A stretch of 23,373 bases of DNA. Source: a virus. Positions 16,283 through 23,299 of this stretch are shown in pieces. Under the pieces are notes generated by a model. It ran no database searches, was not told where the DNA came from, and saw only the letters and a program-made list of their open reading frames with translations. The stretch covers positions 1-23,373 of IMG/VR virus record IMGVR_UViG_3300034790_000020; one strand, written 5' to 3'. A program made the translations under genes and the position numbers. The stretch's first letter is position 1; each line of letters begins with the position of its first letter.

Positions 16283-16491
16283 TACCAAGGACACCTAGTA
16301 GTTAAGAATGTGTCTATCTCAGTAGGCACTGTGAATACTGTTTCACCAGCAGACACTTGTTCACGATAAGCCTCGCCTAACAGTTGTATTACTAGTGTCA
16401 CATACTGTGAATGCACGCCAGTTAAGGCGGCATTCATTTGGGTTTCTGCATCTACATACGAGTAGATTGCTTGTTTACATTGTTCTTTCAT
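16282..16491 (-). CDS. Small protein between the two fibre genes, function unknown
   Basis: This 69-aa protein begins MKEQCKQAIYSYVDAETQMN and has a mainly helical first half, then VIQLLGEAYREQVSAGETVF and an end of FLTTRCPW. It has no membrane segment and no motif I recognise. Its place between two fibre genes and its small size fit a fibre chaperone or connector, but this is inferred from context alone. AGGA lies 9 bases before the ATG, and its stop overlaps the ATG of the second fibre (TAATG), so the two are probably translated together. The gene is likely real because of the good Shine-Dalgarno and tight packing. Confidence 0.7.
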   Translation of the reverse strand: MKEQCKQAIYSYVDAETQMNAALTGVHSQYVTLVIQLLGEAYREQVSAGETVFTVPTEIDTFLTTRCPW

Positions 16492-16497
16492 AATTTA

Positions 16498-16977
16498 TTA
16501 TCCTATAGTGATAGTGGCCCAATCGGAAATCGCCACTTTTGTGATTATTTTTTCTTCGCCAGTGAATGCACCAGTGTCACTCATTGCTATATCTACCGAC
16601 TCATTGGAACTTTGTCCAATCAACAACTTGAAACTCTTGACAGTTTGAATTGACCCGATATCTATTTGTAAATAATCTGCACTCAGTGCAGTAGTGCCAA
16701 TGTTCCAATAACCAGTGGTGCTGCTGCTATCAAATGCTCGCCAGGGAAGATATGCAGAGCCTGTAGTAGAACTGTAATAATTAGCCGTCGCCACATAAGG
16801 TGTTGGAGTATTTCCACTACTCATGAATGGTGTCAACAAAGTTCCCGTTGCTTGTTGTCCACTAAATATATTGAATGTGAGGATTAGTGTTCCTATCTCA
16901 TCAAAACCACCAGCACCATCTGGTGCTAAACGTGGACCAGCGTAGTTATTAATACGGAAGTATCTGCCACTGATGGC
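16498..16977 (-). other. Discoidin-like (F5/8 type C) C-terminal domain of the large fibre
   Basis: The last 159 residues follow the discoidin pattern: a YFRINNY opening strand, AFDSSSTTGYW in the middle and a D-I/L-G strand (LQIDIGS) followed by VKSFKLL. No catalytic residues are seen, which suggests a binding role, probably to host sugars. Assigned by pattern only. Confidence 0.6.
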
Positions 16978-19437
16978 ACCAGTATTAATTGATAATGTCT
17001 CAATCTCTGACTGTATATCACCAAAGTCTTGACATTTGACTCTAATTTCATAACCAGAATATACGCCAGTAAGTGGTATTTTAACAGTTAATGTTCCATT
17101 GTTATTGTCGGTGAACTGTGAGTTAGTTTCCAGTAATGTTCCAGTGTCTGTATATAACTCACAGAAGTAAGATGGATCATCATAAGTTGCATGATTGCTC
17201 ACTGTAACTGTGTATTCAATTCCTACATAACAATCTGCATTACCAGTAAGAGTAGGCGTTACACTTATACCAAGATTAGTGTTTTGCCACTCACTTGCAA
17301 CGCTATTATACATTAACAAGTCATTGTTCTGTAAGTTAAGGGTTGATACATCTGTTAAGTTTGCTAGTGCAATGCTACCACCAGCATTTACCCATGACAG
17401 ATGACCGTCGCCATTAGTTGTCATAACTTGATCTAATGAGCCATCGCTCGCTGGTAATGTGTAATCGCTAACACCATCTGAAATCTTTAATAGACCTTTC
17501 ACGTTAGTTACTGGACTTTGGAATACAGTAGTAGTGTCACTACTGAATTGAAGTTGTGTCCCTTCAAATGTCATATTGGTTAATGAACCACCTGCGCTAC
17601 TGTTATCACGAGTTGAGAAGTAACCTTCATCCCCACGCATTGCGAAATCAGCCACATGTGACCCATCATCTGCACTGCCAGTGGCTTTTATGTTTAACAG
17701 ATGATTACTATTGGTTGTTTTAAATGCGACTACTGCAACATTGTTGCTTGGTAAATTAGCCCATGATATCATATTCAATGTTGCTGAATATGCTCCACCA
17801 TAAGTCTGATCGTCTGTGACAAATTCAAACGCAGCAGAATCACCACTTCGGTTCATCATCGTAGGTGGTGCGTATGTCCCCGTAGTAGTATCATATACTA
17901 CATGTGTTTCGCCCCAAGATACATTGCCATTGCCGTCGGTTGTCAACTGTTGATCTGTATTACCATCATTTTGCGGGAATGTGTAACTACCATTAATCTG
18001 AACACCATTATTGGTGATTAAGTTAATATTATCAGCATCAAATTCTAAACCAGTTGCTGACTCATTCTGGAAACGAGACTTAAATACATTGTTAGTTCCA
18101 CTTAATACAAAGTTAGTTGAATGTGAACCATCACCTGGATCAACACCACCACTTGCTACAGCATCAAAGCGGAATAGTTTCTTGTTGGAGTCTGCTGTTT
18201 TCCAATGCATACCAGTGAAGATGTTCTGACCAACATTGTCAAATACAAAGTTTTTAAGTGCACCACCATCATTATCGCTGCGGAAATACAATGGTGCACT
18301 ACTGCCCCATTTACCAGTTGTAATACCAGTTGCACCAATAGTCATACCATTAATGTCTGGATCAATCGTAACAACATCGGTAAGGTTTGTTAAGTCAACC
18401 GCAGGAATAGCAGCGATACTATTATCTGTATAAAGGTTTGCACTTGACAATGTAGTTGCATCACCAGAGTTACTATTAACAATTGTTTCATATGAACTAA
18501 GATCAACTGCTGGAATAGCAGCGATAGAGTTGTCAGTATACAAGTTTGCACTTGATAGTGTTGTAGAGTCACCCGTTGTGACTTGAGTCGTTGTTGCAAA
18601 CCCAGCACTATTAGTGTCAATGACTGCCTGAACACGAGGAGTTGTATGATAAAGATTAGTAACACCTTCTGCTATGTTATCACTACCTAATACAACATTA
18701 CCCGTTAATGTGTTAACACTTGTAACTGGGACGGTAGGAGTCAAACTTGATAAGTCAACTGTATTACCATTTGATATTGTTAGGTTAGGATTAGCAAAAC
18801 TAAGTGTTTGACTGTCTGTTGAACTTGTAATATAACCAGCATCATTTGTGAATGTAGACACTGGTAATGCCTCTACTTGAACTGTAGTTGAATAAGCACT
18901 TAGGTCTGTTGCTGGTATTGCTGCAATAGATGTGTCTGTATATGTGTTTGCACTTGATAAAGTTGTTGCATCACCAGCATTACTATTAACAATAGTTTCA
19001 TAAGCACTTAGGTCTGTTGCTGGTATTGCTGCAATAGATGTGTCTGTATATGTGTTTGCACTTGACAATGTAGTTGCATCACCAGCATTACTATTAACAA
19101 TAGTTTCATATGATGATAAGTCAACCGCTGGGATTGCTGCGATACTATTATCTGTGTATGTGTTTGCACTTGATAGCGTTGTTGCATCACCTGCTTCACT
19201 ATTAACAATGGTTTCATATGATGTTAAATCAGTAGGCGGGATAGCAGCAATAGATGTGTCTGTATATGTGTTTGCACTTGATAGAGTTACAGTATCTCGT
19301 CCGTCTACGTATTCTTTGGAAACGCCTATGGTTGCGAATGCAGCAGGGTTAATATCAATGTAAACTAAATCGTTTGATTCAGTTATGGTTACATCTAGAT
19401 TACTGTCATCTAGTGGGACTGTTGTATAAACTGTCAT
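16498..19437 (-). CDS. Tail fibre with 36-residue repeats and C-terminal discoidin-like domain
   Basis: This 979-aa fibre shows several regions. The first 48 residues (VYTTVPLDDSNLDVTITESN) may attach to the tail. Four tandem 36-residue repeats follow (residues about 50-193), each with TLSSANTYTD, SIAAIP and SYETIVNS. Two more copies lie near residues 288-351. A unit EGVTNLYHTTPRVQAVID links it to the second fibre. Two trimerisation-like segments read QLTTDGNGNVSW and QVMTTNGDGHLSW. An Ig-like region at about 720-815 comes before a discoidin (F5/8 type C) fold at about 821-979, with PWRAFDSSSTTGYW and YLQIDIGSIQTVKSFKLL. Discoidin domains often bind sugars or lipids, so this end may touch the host. 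The start overlaps the upstream stop (TAATG) with AAGGAG. Confidence 0.88.
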   Translation of the reverse strand: MTVYTTVPLDDSNLDVTITESNDLVYIDINPAAFATIGVSKEYVDGRDTVTLSSANTYTDTSIAAIPPTDLTSYETIVNSEAGDATTLSSANTYTDNSIAAIPAVDLSSYETIVNSNAGDATTLSSANTYTDTSIAAIPATDLSAYETIVNSNAGDATTLSSANTYTDTSIAAIPATDLSAYSTTVQVEALPVSTFTNDAGYITSSTDSQTLSFANPNLTISNGNTVDLSSLTPTVPVTSVNTLTGNVVLGSDNIAEGVTNLYHTTPRVQAVIDTNSAGFATTTQVTTGDSTTLSSANLYTDNSIAAIPAVDLSSYETIVNSNSGDATTLSSANLYTDNSIAAIPAVDLTNLTDVVTIDPDINGMTIGATGITTGKWGSSAPLYFRSDNDGGALKNFVFDNVGQNIFTGMHWKTADSNKKLFRFDAVASGGVDPGDGSHSTNFVLSGTNNVFKSRFQNESATGLEFDADNINLITNNGVQINGSYTFPQNDGNTDQQLTTDGNGNVSWGETHVVYDTTTGTYAPPTMMNRSGDSAAFEFVTDDQTYGGAYSATLNMISWANLPSNNVAVVAFKTTNSNHLLNIKATGSADDGSHVADFAMRGDEGYFSTRDNSSAGGSLTNMTFEGTQLQFSSDTTTVFQSPVTNVKGLLKISDGVSDYTLPASDGSLDQVMTTNGDGHLSWVNAGGSIALANLTDVSTLNLQNNDLLMYNSVASEWQNTNLGISVTPTLTGNADCYVGIEYTVTVSNHATYDDPSYFCELYTDTGTLLETNSQFTDNNNGTLTVKIPLTGVYSGYEIRVKCQDFGDIQSEIETLSINTGAISGRYFRINNYAGPRLAPDGAGGFDEIGTLILTFNIFSGQQATGTLLTPFMSSGNTPTPYVATANYYSSTTGSAYLPWRAFDSSSTTGYWNIGTTALSADYLQIDIGSIQTVKSFKLLIGQSSNESVDIAMSDTGAFTGEEKIITKVAISDWATITIG
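18384..18577 (-). repeat. Two copies of the fibre repeat (second array)
   Basis: Two units with TTLSSANLYTDNSIAAIP and near-identical DNA lie about 114 bases apart and are separated from the first array by about 280 bases of other fibre sequence. They carry L in place of the T in NTYTD and N in DNS. The later copy merges into a DLTNLTDV segment. Confidence 0.8.
18859..19290 (-). repeat. Four tandem 108-bp repeats inside the large fibre gene
   Basis: Four units of 108 bp (36 residues) repeat in frame, each encoding TLSSANTYTD, SIAAIP and a (T/S)-(S/A)-YETIVNS-like segment. Copies 3 and 4 are nearly identical in DNA and the others differ at scattered third positions. This is consistent with expansion by duplication. 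It sits in the shaft just after the N-terminus. Confidence 0.9.
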
Positions 19438-19763
19438 TACGGTGTCACTCCTTGTTTAACAAATGCTTTACCTTCCAATAGTCTGATCTTTTCGCCAGTA
19501 GGCTTAATCATGACTATATCGTAGACCCATGTTCCAGGACCCATAGCGGTTGTTTCAACATCGGTTAACGCTGCTTTAAATGTTCCTAAGGCTGCATCTA
19601 CTATAGACATAGTGAATGGTGTTGACTGTGTTGATGTGTATCTTTCTTTTAACGTTCCTTCAAACGTGAATCCTGTTAGATCAATGGCAATATTACTTTC
19701 GGACAATGCGAATGCCCTTGCGAAATCTGTTCCTTTATTGATCTTTATATTATATTCAGACAT
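19437..19763 (-). CDS. Small beta-rich protein upstream of the fibre (fibre adaptor or BppU-N-like)
   Basis: This 108-aa protein starts MSEYNIKINKGTDFARAFAL and continues with alternating strands: IDLTGFTFEGTLKER, FTMSIVDAALGTFKAAL and MGPGTWVYDIVMIKPTGEKI. This follows the pattern of a small immunoglobulin-like domain. It resembles the N-terminal domain of baseplate upper proteins and small proteins found just before fibres in many phages, where KGxxF and a W-Y-D-I strand recur. It could join the fibre to the virion or cap it during assembly. No enzyme residues are seen. The TAGGAG Shine-Dalgarno is strong and the stop overlaps the fibre start (TAATG), supporting coupled synthesis. The identification is by pattern. 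Confidence 0.65.
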   Translation of the reverse strand: MSEYNIKINKGTDFARAFALSESNIAIDLTGFTFEGTLKERYTSTQSTPFTMSIVDAALGTFKAALTDVETTAMGPGTWVYDIVMIKPTGEKIRLLEGKAFVKQGVTP

Positions 19764-19772
19764 TTAAGTCTC

Positions 19773-19916
19773 CTAGTTTATAAATCCCATTAACACGAAT
19801 TCACCGGCTTGGTAGATTAATGTAATGAAGAATGCGAAGTTGAAGATATTAACTGTAGTAGTTAAAGCGACAACGAGTTTATCTGTAGGGGTTAGTGTGT
19901 TTGTAGTTTCTTTCAT
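19773..19916 (-). CDS. Short single-pass membrane protein, 47 aa (possible holin or envelope protein)
   Basis: I read this small frame directly. It starts with ATG at 19916, encodes MKETTNTLTPTDKLVVALTT and then a hydrophobic segment TVNIFNFAFFITLIYQAG, and ends FVLMGFIN before TAG. A membrane helix spans about residues 16-38, with a short hydrophilic N-terminus. The stop is 9 bases before the next ATG, in the same tight packing as the rest of the operon, and the frame fills the otherwise empty gap. The Shine-Dalgarno is poor (GCATAAATAACAAT before ATG). A holin-type or inner-membrane role is possible, but no lysin gene is near. It starts 20 bases after a terminator, so it would be the first gene of the next unit. 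Confidence 0.6.
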   Translation of the reverse strand: MKETTNTLTPTDKLVVALTTTVNIFNFAFFITLIYQAGEFVLMGFIN

Positions 19917-19935
19917 ATTGTTATTTATGCAAACC

Positions 19936-19964
19936 AAAAAAGCCCACTAGTTTCCTAGCAGGCT
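19936..19964 (-). terminator. Rho-independent terminator
   Basis: On the minus strand AGCCTGCTAG, loop GAAA and CTAGTGGGCT form a 10-bp stem with two G-U pairs and a GNRA tetraloop, directly followed by TTTTT. It lies 54 bases after the stop of the 127-aa gene and ends the methyltransferase block. On the plus strand no T-run follows, so it acts in one direction. Confidence 0.85.
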
Positions 19965-19987
19965 GATCCCATGATGAGTAATGGTAA

Positions 19988-20011
19988 TGTCGTTTACCCC
20001 CATAACCGACA
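19988..20011 (-). other. Hairpin with G-rich loop just before the terminator
   Basis: On the minus strand TGTCGGTTA, loop TGGGGG and TAAACGACA form a 9-bp stem with one G-A mismatch. It begins 7 bases after the stop of the 127-aa gene and stands 23 bases before the terminator. It could stabilise the 3' end or take part in termination. Its role is unknown. Confidence 0.5.
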
Positions 20012-20017
20012 CTACAT

Positions 20018-20401
20018 CTATTTACCAGATGGTGGTGAATAAGTGCGTGTTTTCTTCTTAGTTATAGGGATTTGACTACGCTTTAATTGTTTTAACTCAT
20101 TGACTAACTCTTGAAGTTTGTTTGCTTCTTCTGTTATCATCCCCAATCGTTCATGAGGTAATGGGTTAACCAATCTAAACAACGTCCTAGCATCTTTCTT
20201 TTTCAGTTTCTTATACGTTGATAGATTGTAACGCTTGCATATGAATTGTATTTCATCAAAGGCTGTTGGGTGTAGATTGTATGCAAATGCAATACGCTTT
20301 GAATGCATTACTAACCATGTTTGTGCTCTTTGATATCTACGGGCTTTATACCACCATTTATTAAACTTATACTCTCGTTTCTTTATATCTTTATTCGTCA
20401 T
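20018..20401 (-). CDS. Basic hypothetical protein, 127 aa
   Basis: This protein is strongly basic, with KKREYKFNKWWYKARRYQRA at the start and a lysine-rich tail (SQIPITKKKTRTY). A middle part reads HPTAFDEIQFICKRYNLST, then KKLKKKDARTLFRLV, and a helix EEANKLQELVNELKQLK near the end looks like a short coiled coil. The composition suggests binding of DNA or RNA, but I do not recognise the family. The start overlaps the upstream stop as TAATG and has TAGGAGAAGG nearby, a strong signal. It is the last gene before the terminator, so it belongs with the methyltransferase block and not with the fibres. Confidence 0.72.
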   Translation of the reverse strand: MTNKDIKKREYKFNKWWYKARRYQRAQTWLVMHSKRIAFAYNLHPTAFDEIQFICKRYNLSTYKKLKKKDARTLFRLVNPLPHERLGMITEEANKLQELVNELKQLKRSQIPITKKKTRTYSPPSGK

Positions 20402-20829
20402 TATCCTTCTCCTAGTTTCATTATGAACATTTCTTCCATTGTGGGGTTATATTCGTCTTTTAGGTATTTACTATGATTAATACGATTATGATTCATTGAA
20501 TAGTATACGCTAGTTGCTTCACCTTCGGGATTGTATGTAACTTGCGACGGACCAGAATCATTGTGTGACAAACCATATTTAATATACGATACTCTCTTAA
20601 CACTATTAGTTCCTCTAAACCCTGTAATAGTGATGTGAGCGGGACAGTCAACATTATGCATGACACCATGTGGTTTCATGAATCGTATATTCCATATTGA
20701 TGAGTTGGGTGAATGTGCTATGTGTATAACTAAGTCGTTTCTTTCTGCGATATCGTTAATATGATCGCCATTGATGAATATGTTTTGATCGTCAATTATA
20801 TCTACTATTGGTGCTTTACTATAATCCAT
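20401..20829 (-). CDS. Hypothetical protein, 142 aa
   Basis: This protein begins MDYSKAPIVDIIDDQNIFIN and contains DLVIHIAHSPNSSIWNIRFM, a mostly beta first half rich in His and Asn, and a C-terminus EYNPTMEEMFIMKLGEG. No known motif or membrane segment is seen. I chose the ATG at 20829 because GGAG lies 8 bases upstream (20838-20841). An in-frame ATG at 20862 lacks such a signal and lies in the spacer. Its end overlaps the next start (TAATG). It follows a 145-base gap after the second methyltransferase, which may hold a promoter. The function is unknown. Confidence 0.75.
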   Translation of the reverse strand: MDYSKAPIVDIIDDQNIFINGDHINDIAERNDLVIHIAHSPNSSIWNIRFMKPHGVMHNVDCPAHITITGFRGTNSVKRVSYIKYGLSHNDSGPSQVTYNPEGEATSVYYSMNHNRINHSKYLKDEYNPTMEEMFIMKLGEG

Positions 20830-20974
20830 TGTGTTTTCTCCATTAAGTGAATAGCCCATCAAGTGTGTTATCAGGTTATATTGTGGCTGACTTACAATCT
20901 AACTATCAGGGCTAATGTTGACGCTTTACGCTGCAACTATAAATGATCCTAAGGTATTATTTGCATTTATACAT
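20830..20974 (-). other. Intergenic gap between methyltransferase and 142-aa gene
   Basis: This 145-base AT-rich gap is the longest in the window without a coding frame I can support. I see no good -35/-10 pair: a TTGTAA followed 18 bases later by TGATAA is only a weak match. No terminator hairpin is seen. The Shine-Dalgarno of the next gene lies at its end. Confidence 0.4.
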
Positions 20975-22018
20975 TTATTTATCAAATAAACTATCAAAGT
21001 GATCATCATTGAACTTCGCTTCCCATGCAGCAATACGATTAGTTGCTATCTCTACGTAGTTGGGATCTAACTCACAACCAACATATTCATAACCAAGTTC
21101 TACACAAGCCATTCCCGTTGAACCACTACCATTGAATGGGTCTAATACTATTCCACCTTCTGGTGTAACTAACTTGACTAGATACTTCATTAACTCTACA
21201 GGCTTGACAGTTGGGTGATTGTTTTCTGCTGCGCCATTAGTGTTACGCTCTGCTCTGCCTACTTTAGGACAATAGAAGTATTTCTGGTAGTCAGTCACTT
21301 CGCCTATTACATTAGATGGGTATCTACCTTGAGGTTTGAATGTGTCTACTTCATCTGTATATTCAACTCTACTACCATCTATATTAAGTGCACCAGTTCC
21401 ATGCTTTAATACATTATCAATGCAACTACCTTTGAATGGTTTGCGTGCCATGACGATTGGTTCATGTGCTGGCTTTAGTGCTGTCTTCCAACCAGCCCAT
21501 TGTTGTGCTTCTTCTGTTTGGTAATTGTATCTTTGTCCACAGTCTTCTTCTTTGCAGTCTTTAATCCATGATCCAAGCGTCTTATTGCATACTAAGCATC
21601 TGTAGTCTTTTCTACCTTGACCCTCAGTTACAATACCAGAGTGCTTGTTTGACCCATAGTTAGGATCTTTCTTACCCGCTCTCTTGTCTATTGTTTTACC
21701 CATATCTTGTGCTTTAGGAAAACCACTACCATATAACCACATGATCTGGTCGCGTATTTCAAAGCCTGCTGATTCTATATTAGTTGCTAAGTTGTGATAA
21801 GTTCGTGCTGCGCTGAATGCGAGTATATAACCGCCTGGCTTTAATACTCGTAGACACTCTTGCCATGTTTCCATTGCACCAGTATCTTTGTCCCAGTCTT
21901 TACCTAAGAACTCTATTCCATATGGTGGGTCTGTAACGATGCTATCAAATGTGTTGTCTTCGTATGATTTTAGTAGATCAATATTATTACCGACCAATAC
22001 TTTCCAATCTTTCTTCAT
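20975..22018 (-). CDS. DNA methyltransferase, N6-adenine/N4-cytosine type, with zinc-ribbon-like insert
   Basis: This 347-aa enzyme probably transfers a methyl group from S-adenosylmethionine to adenine N6 or cytosine N4. The catalytic motif DPPYGIEF is at residues 30-37 near the N-terminus, and the SAM-binding motif LDPFNGSGSTGMA (292-304) comes near the C-terminus after HPTVKP (268-273). This order is that of the beta class. Between them, C141-x2-C144 and C155-x4-C160 (CLVCNKTLGSWIKDCKEEDC) look like a zinc ribbon in the target-recognition region. No restriction enzyme gene is next to it, so it is probably an orphan phage enzyme that protects or regulates phage DNA. The target sequence cannot be read. 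AAAGGAG lies upstream of the ATG. Confidence 0.93.
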   Translation of the reverse strand: MKKDWKVLVGNNIDLLKSYEDNTFDSIVTDPPYGIEFLGKDWDKDTGAMETWQECLRVLKPGGYILAFSAARTYHNLATNIESAGFEIRDQIMWLYGSGFPKAQDMGKTIDKRAGKKDPNYGSNKHSGIVTEGQGRKDYRCLVCNKTLGSWIKDCKEEDCGQRYNYQTEEAQQWAGWKTALKPAHEPIVMARKPFKGSCIDNVLKHGTGALNIDGSRVEYTDEVDTFKPQGRYPSNVIGEVTDYQKYFYCPKVGRAERNTNGAAENNHPTVKPVELMKYLVKLVTPEGGIVLDPFNGSGSTGMACVELGYEYVGCELDPNYVEIATNRIAAWEAKFNDDHFDSLFDK

Positions 22019-22036
22019 TGTGTTTCTCCTTTATTG

Positions 22037-23299
22037 TTAGTATTTATCAAAGACCCAAAGGTCTTCAAAGTTGCCGTCTCGTTGTTTTTTGGATTGGCGA
22101 CTACCTCCCATTGCACTCCATCTAACCTTATAATGTTTATCAAATGTTAAATGTTTTGCAACTACTTCTTGCATATCTTTTGATATATCGCGTTCTTCTT
22201 TATCCTTTGTTCTATAATTGCTAATAACAAATCCAAACTTTGCTTCTGGTTTCATTACTTGTTTACATAGTTTAACAGTTTCTTCCCAGTAACCTATTAA
22301 CCAATCATTATAGTCAGGGTAACTATTGAAACTCTGATTTTCACTTGGGTATATTTCTAAATCAAAGTATGGTGGACTAAACAACACTGCATCTATTGTA
22401 TTTCTGTATTTGTTTACAAAGTCATGCTTTGCATCTAATTGCTCACTTGGGCACAAATACAAGTCACTAGTCTTAGTAGTGTCACCACTGTCAAATAACT
22501 GTTCAAACGAGTTGGGTGATTTGTTATCATATTGTGCTTGCATCCAATGAGCGTTGTCTACTACACTAGGTATTACATCAGTTGCTACAAAGTGTTTGAA
22601 CTTACTGCTATAGAATGCTTGTTGATAACTGTTCCAACCCATAACAGGTGCAAATACTGTTTCACCTTGAAACACTGTATCAAGAATGCTTTTATATGTA
22701 TAAGGGTTAAACACACTTGCTTTGTTTGCACCCATCATGAAGTCAGTCCATACTTGTTTGTATGAGTCTTCAATCTTACATATATGATCAAAGAATGCGG
22801 GACCTGCTAGACTGTTGCGAATATGAAAGCGTTCATACATTGCTTTTAACAGTCCTAATACATATTCACTGTCGTTAGTATATAGTTTTTTTGTATTATA
22901 GAAGTTTTCAAAGTTTAAGTTCTTGCTTAGTCTACCATACTTACTATTCTTCATACCCATGAATGTATCGTCTTTAAGACAATTACCTTCTGGTAGTTCT
23001 AAATAAAACTCAGTTGCATTTGGTAGTGCAACATATTGATCAAACCATTGCTTTAAACTTGCTTCTGCATCTGTTACTAACATTTGATAGAGTTTTTTAA
23101 GATACAAGTCAACTCTAGGTGGTCGTGGGTCATTATCTTTTTTAGTGACCCTATCAAGAAACACATGTATATCGCTGCGTATTTTGAATGTTCCACTCTT
23201 ATCAGATATATCTAATATGCTCAGTTGACTACAGAAGTCGTCAAATGATATTTGTTGTATGTTTACTTCATTGAGTAAATCTTTAAAGGTTGTCATCAT
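22037..23299 (-). CDS. DNA methyltransferase-like protein with SPPY motif
   Basis: This 420-aa protein has a probable SAM-binding loop VFAPVMGWNSYQQAF (215-229) followed by an acidic Asp241, and then the catalytic-type motif AVLFSPPYFDLEIY (304-317). The order, SAM motif before SPPY, differs from that of the neighbouring enzyme. The SPPY-x-x-LE-x-Y form is typical of a group of phage-borne N6/N4 methyltransferases. The SAM loop is divergent (APVMGWNS instead of DP-(F/C)-AGxG), so activity is not certain. The first 200 residues have no recognised motif and may recognise the target. Two ATGs (23299 and 23296) are possible. The start overlaps the upstream gene by 17 bases and lacks a Shine-Dalgarno. 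The two methyltransferases are unrelated enough to have distinct targets. Confidence 0.82.
   Translation of the reverse strand: MMTTFKDLLNEVNIQQISFDDFCSQLSILDISDKSGTFKIRSDIHVFLDRVTKKDNDPRPPRVDLYLKKLYQMLVTDAEASLKQWFDQYVALPNATEFYLELPEGNCLKDDTFMGMKNSKYGRLSKNLNFENFYNTKKLYTNDSEYVLGLLKAMYERFHIRNSLAGPAFFDHICKIEDSYKQVWTDFMMGANKASVFNPYTYKSILDTVFQGETVFAPVMGWNSYQQAFYSSKFKHFVATDVIPSVVDNAHWMQAQYDNKSPNSFEQLFDSGDTTKTSDLYLCPSEQLDAKHDFVNKYRNTIDAVLFSPPYFDLEIYPSENQSFNSYPDYNDWLIGYWEETVKLCKQVMKPEAKFGFVISNYRTKDKEERDISKDMQEVVAKHLTFDKHYKVRWSAMGGSRQSKKQRDGNFEDLWVFDKY

Noticed and set aside
18390-18665. A 91-codon minus-strand frame overlapping the fibre gene in another frame.
   Set aside because: It is a frame shadow of the second repeat array. 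The fibre frame is continuous through this region.
19040-19363. A 107-codon plus-strand frame with repeats (SVYVFALD).
   Set aside because: The repeats are only the reverse reading of the 108-bp fibre repeats, with no sign of its own translation.
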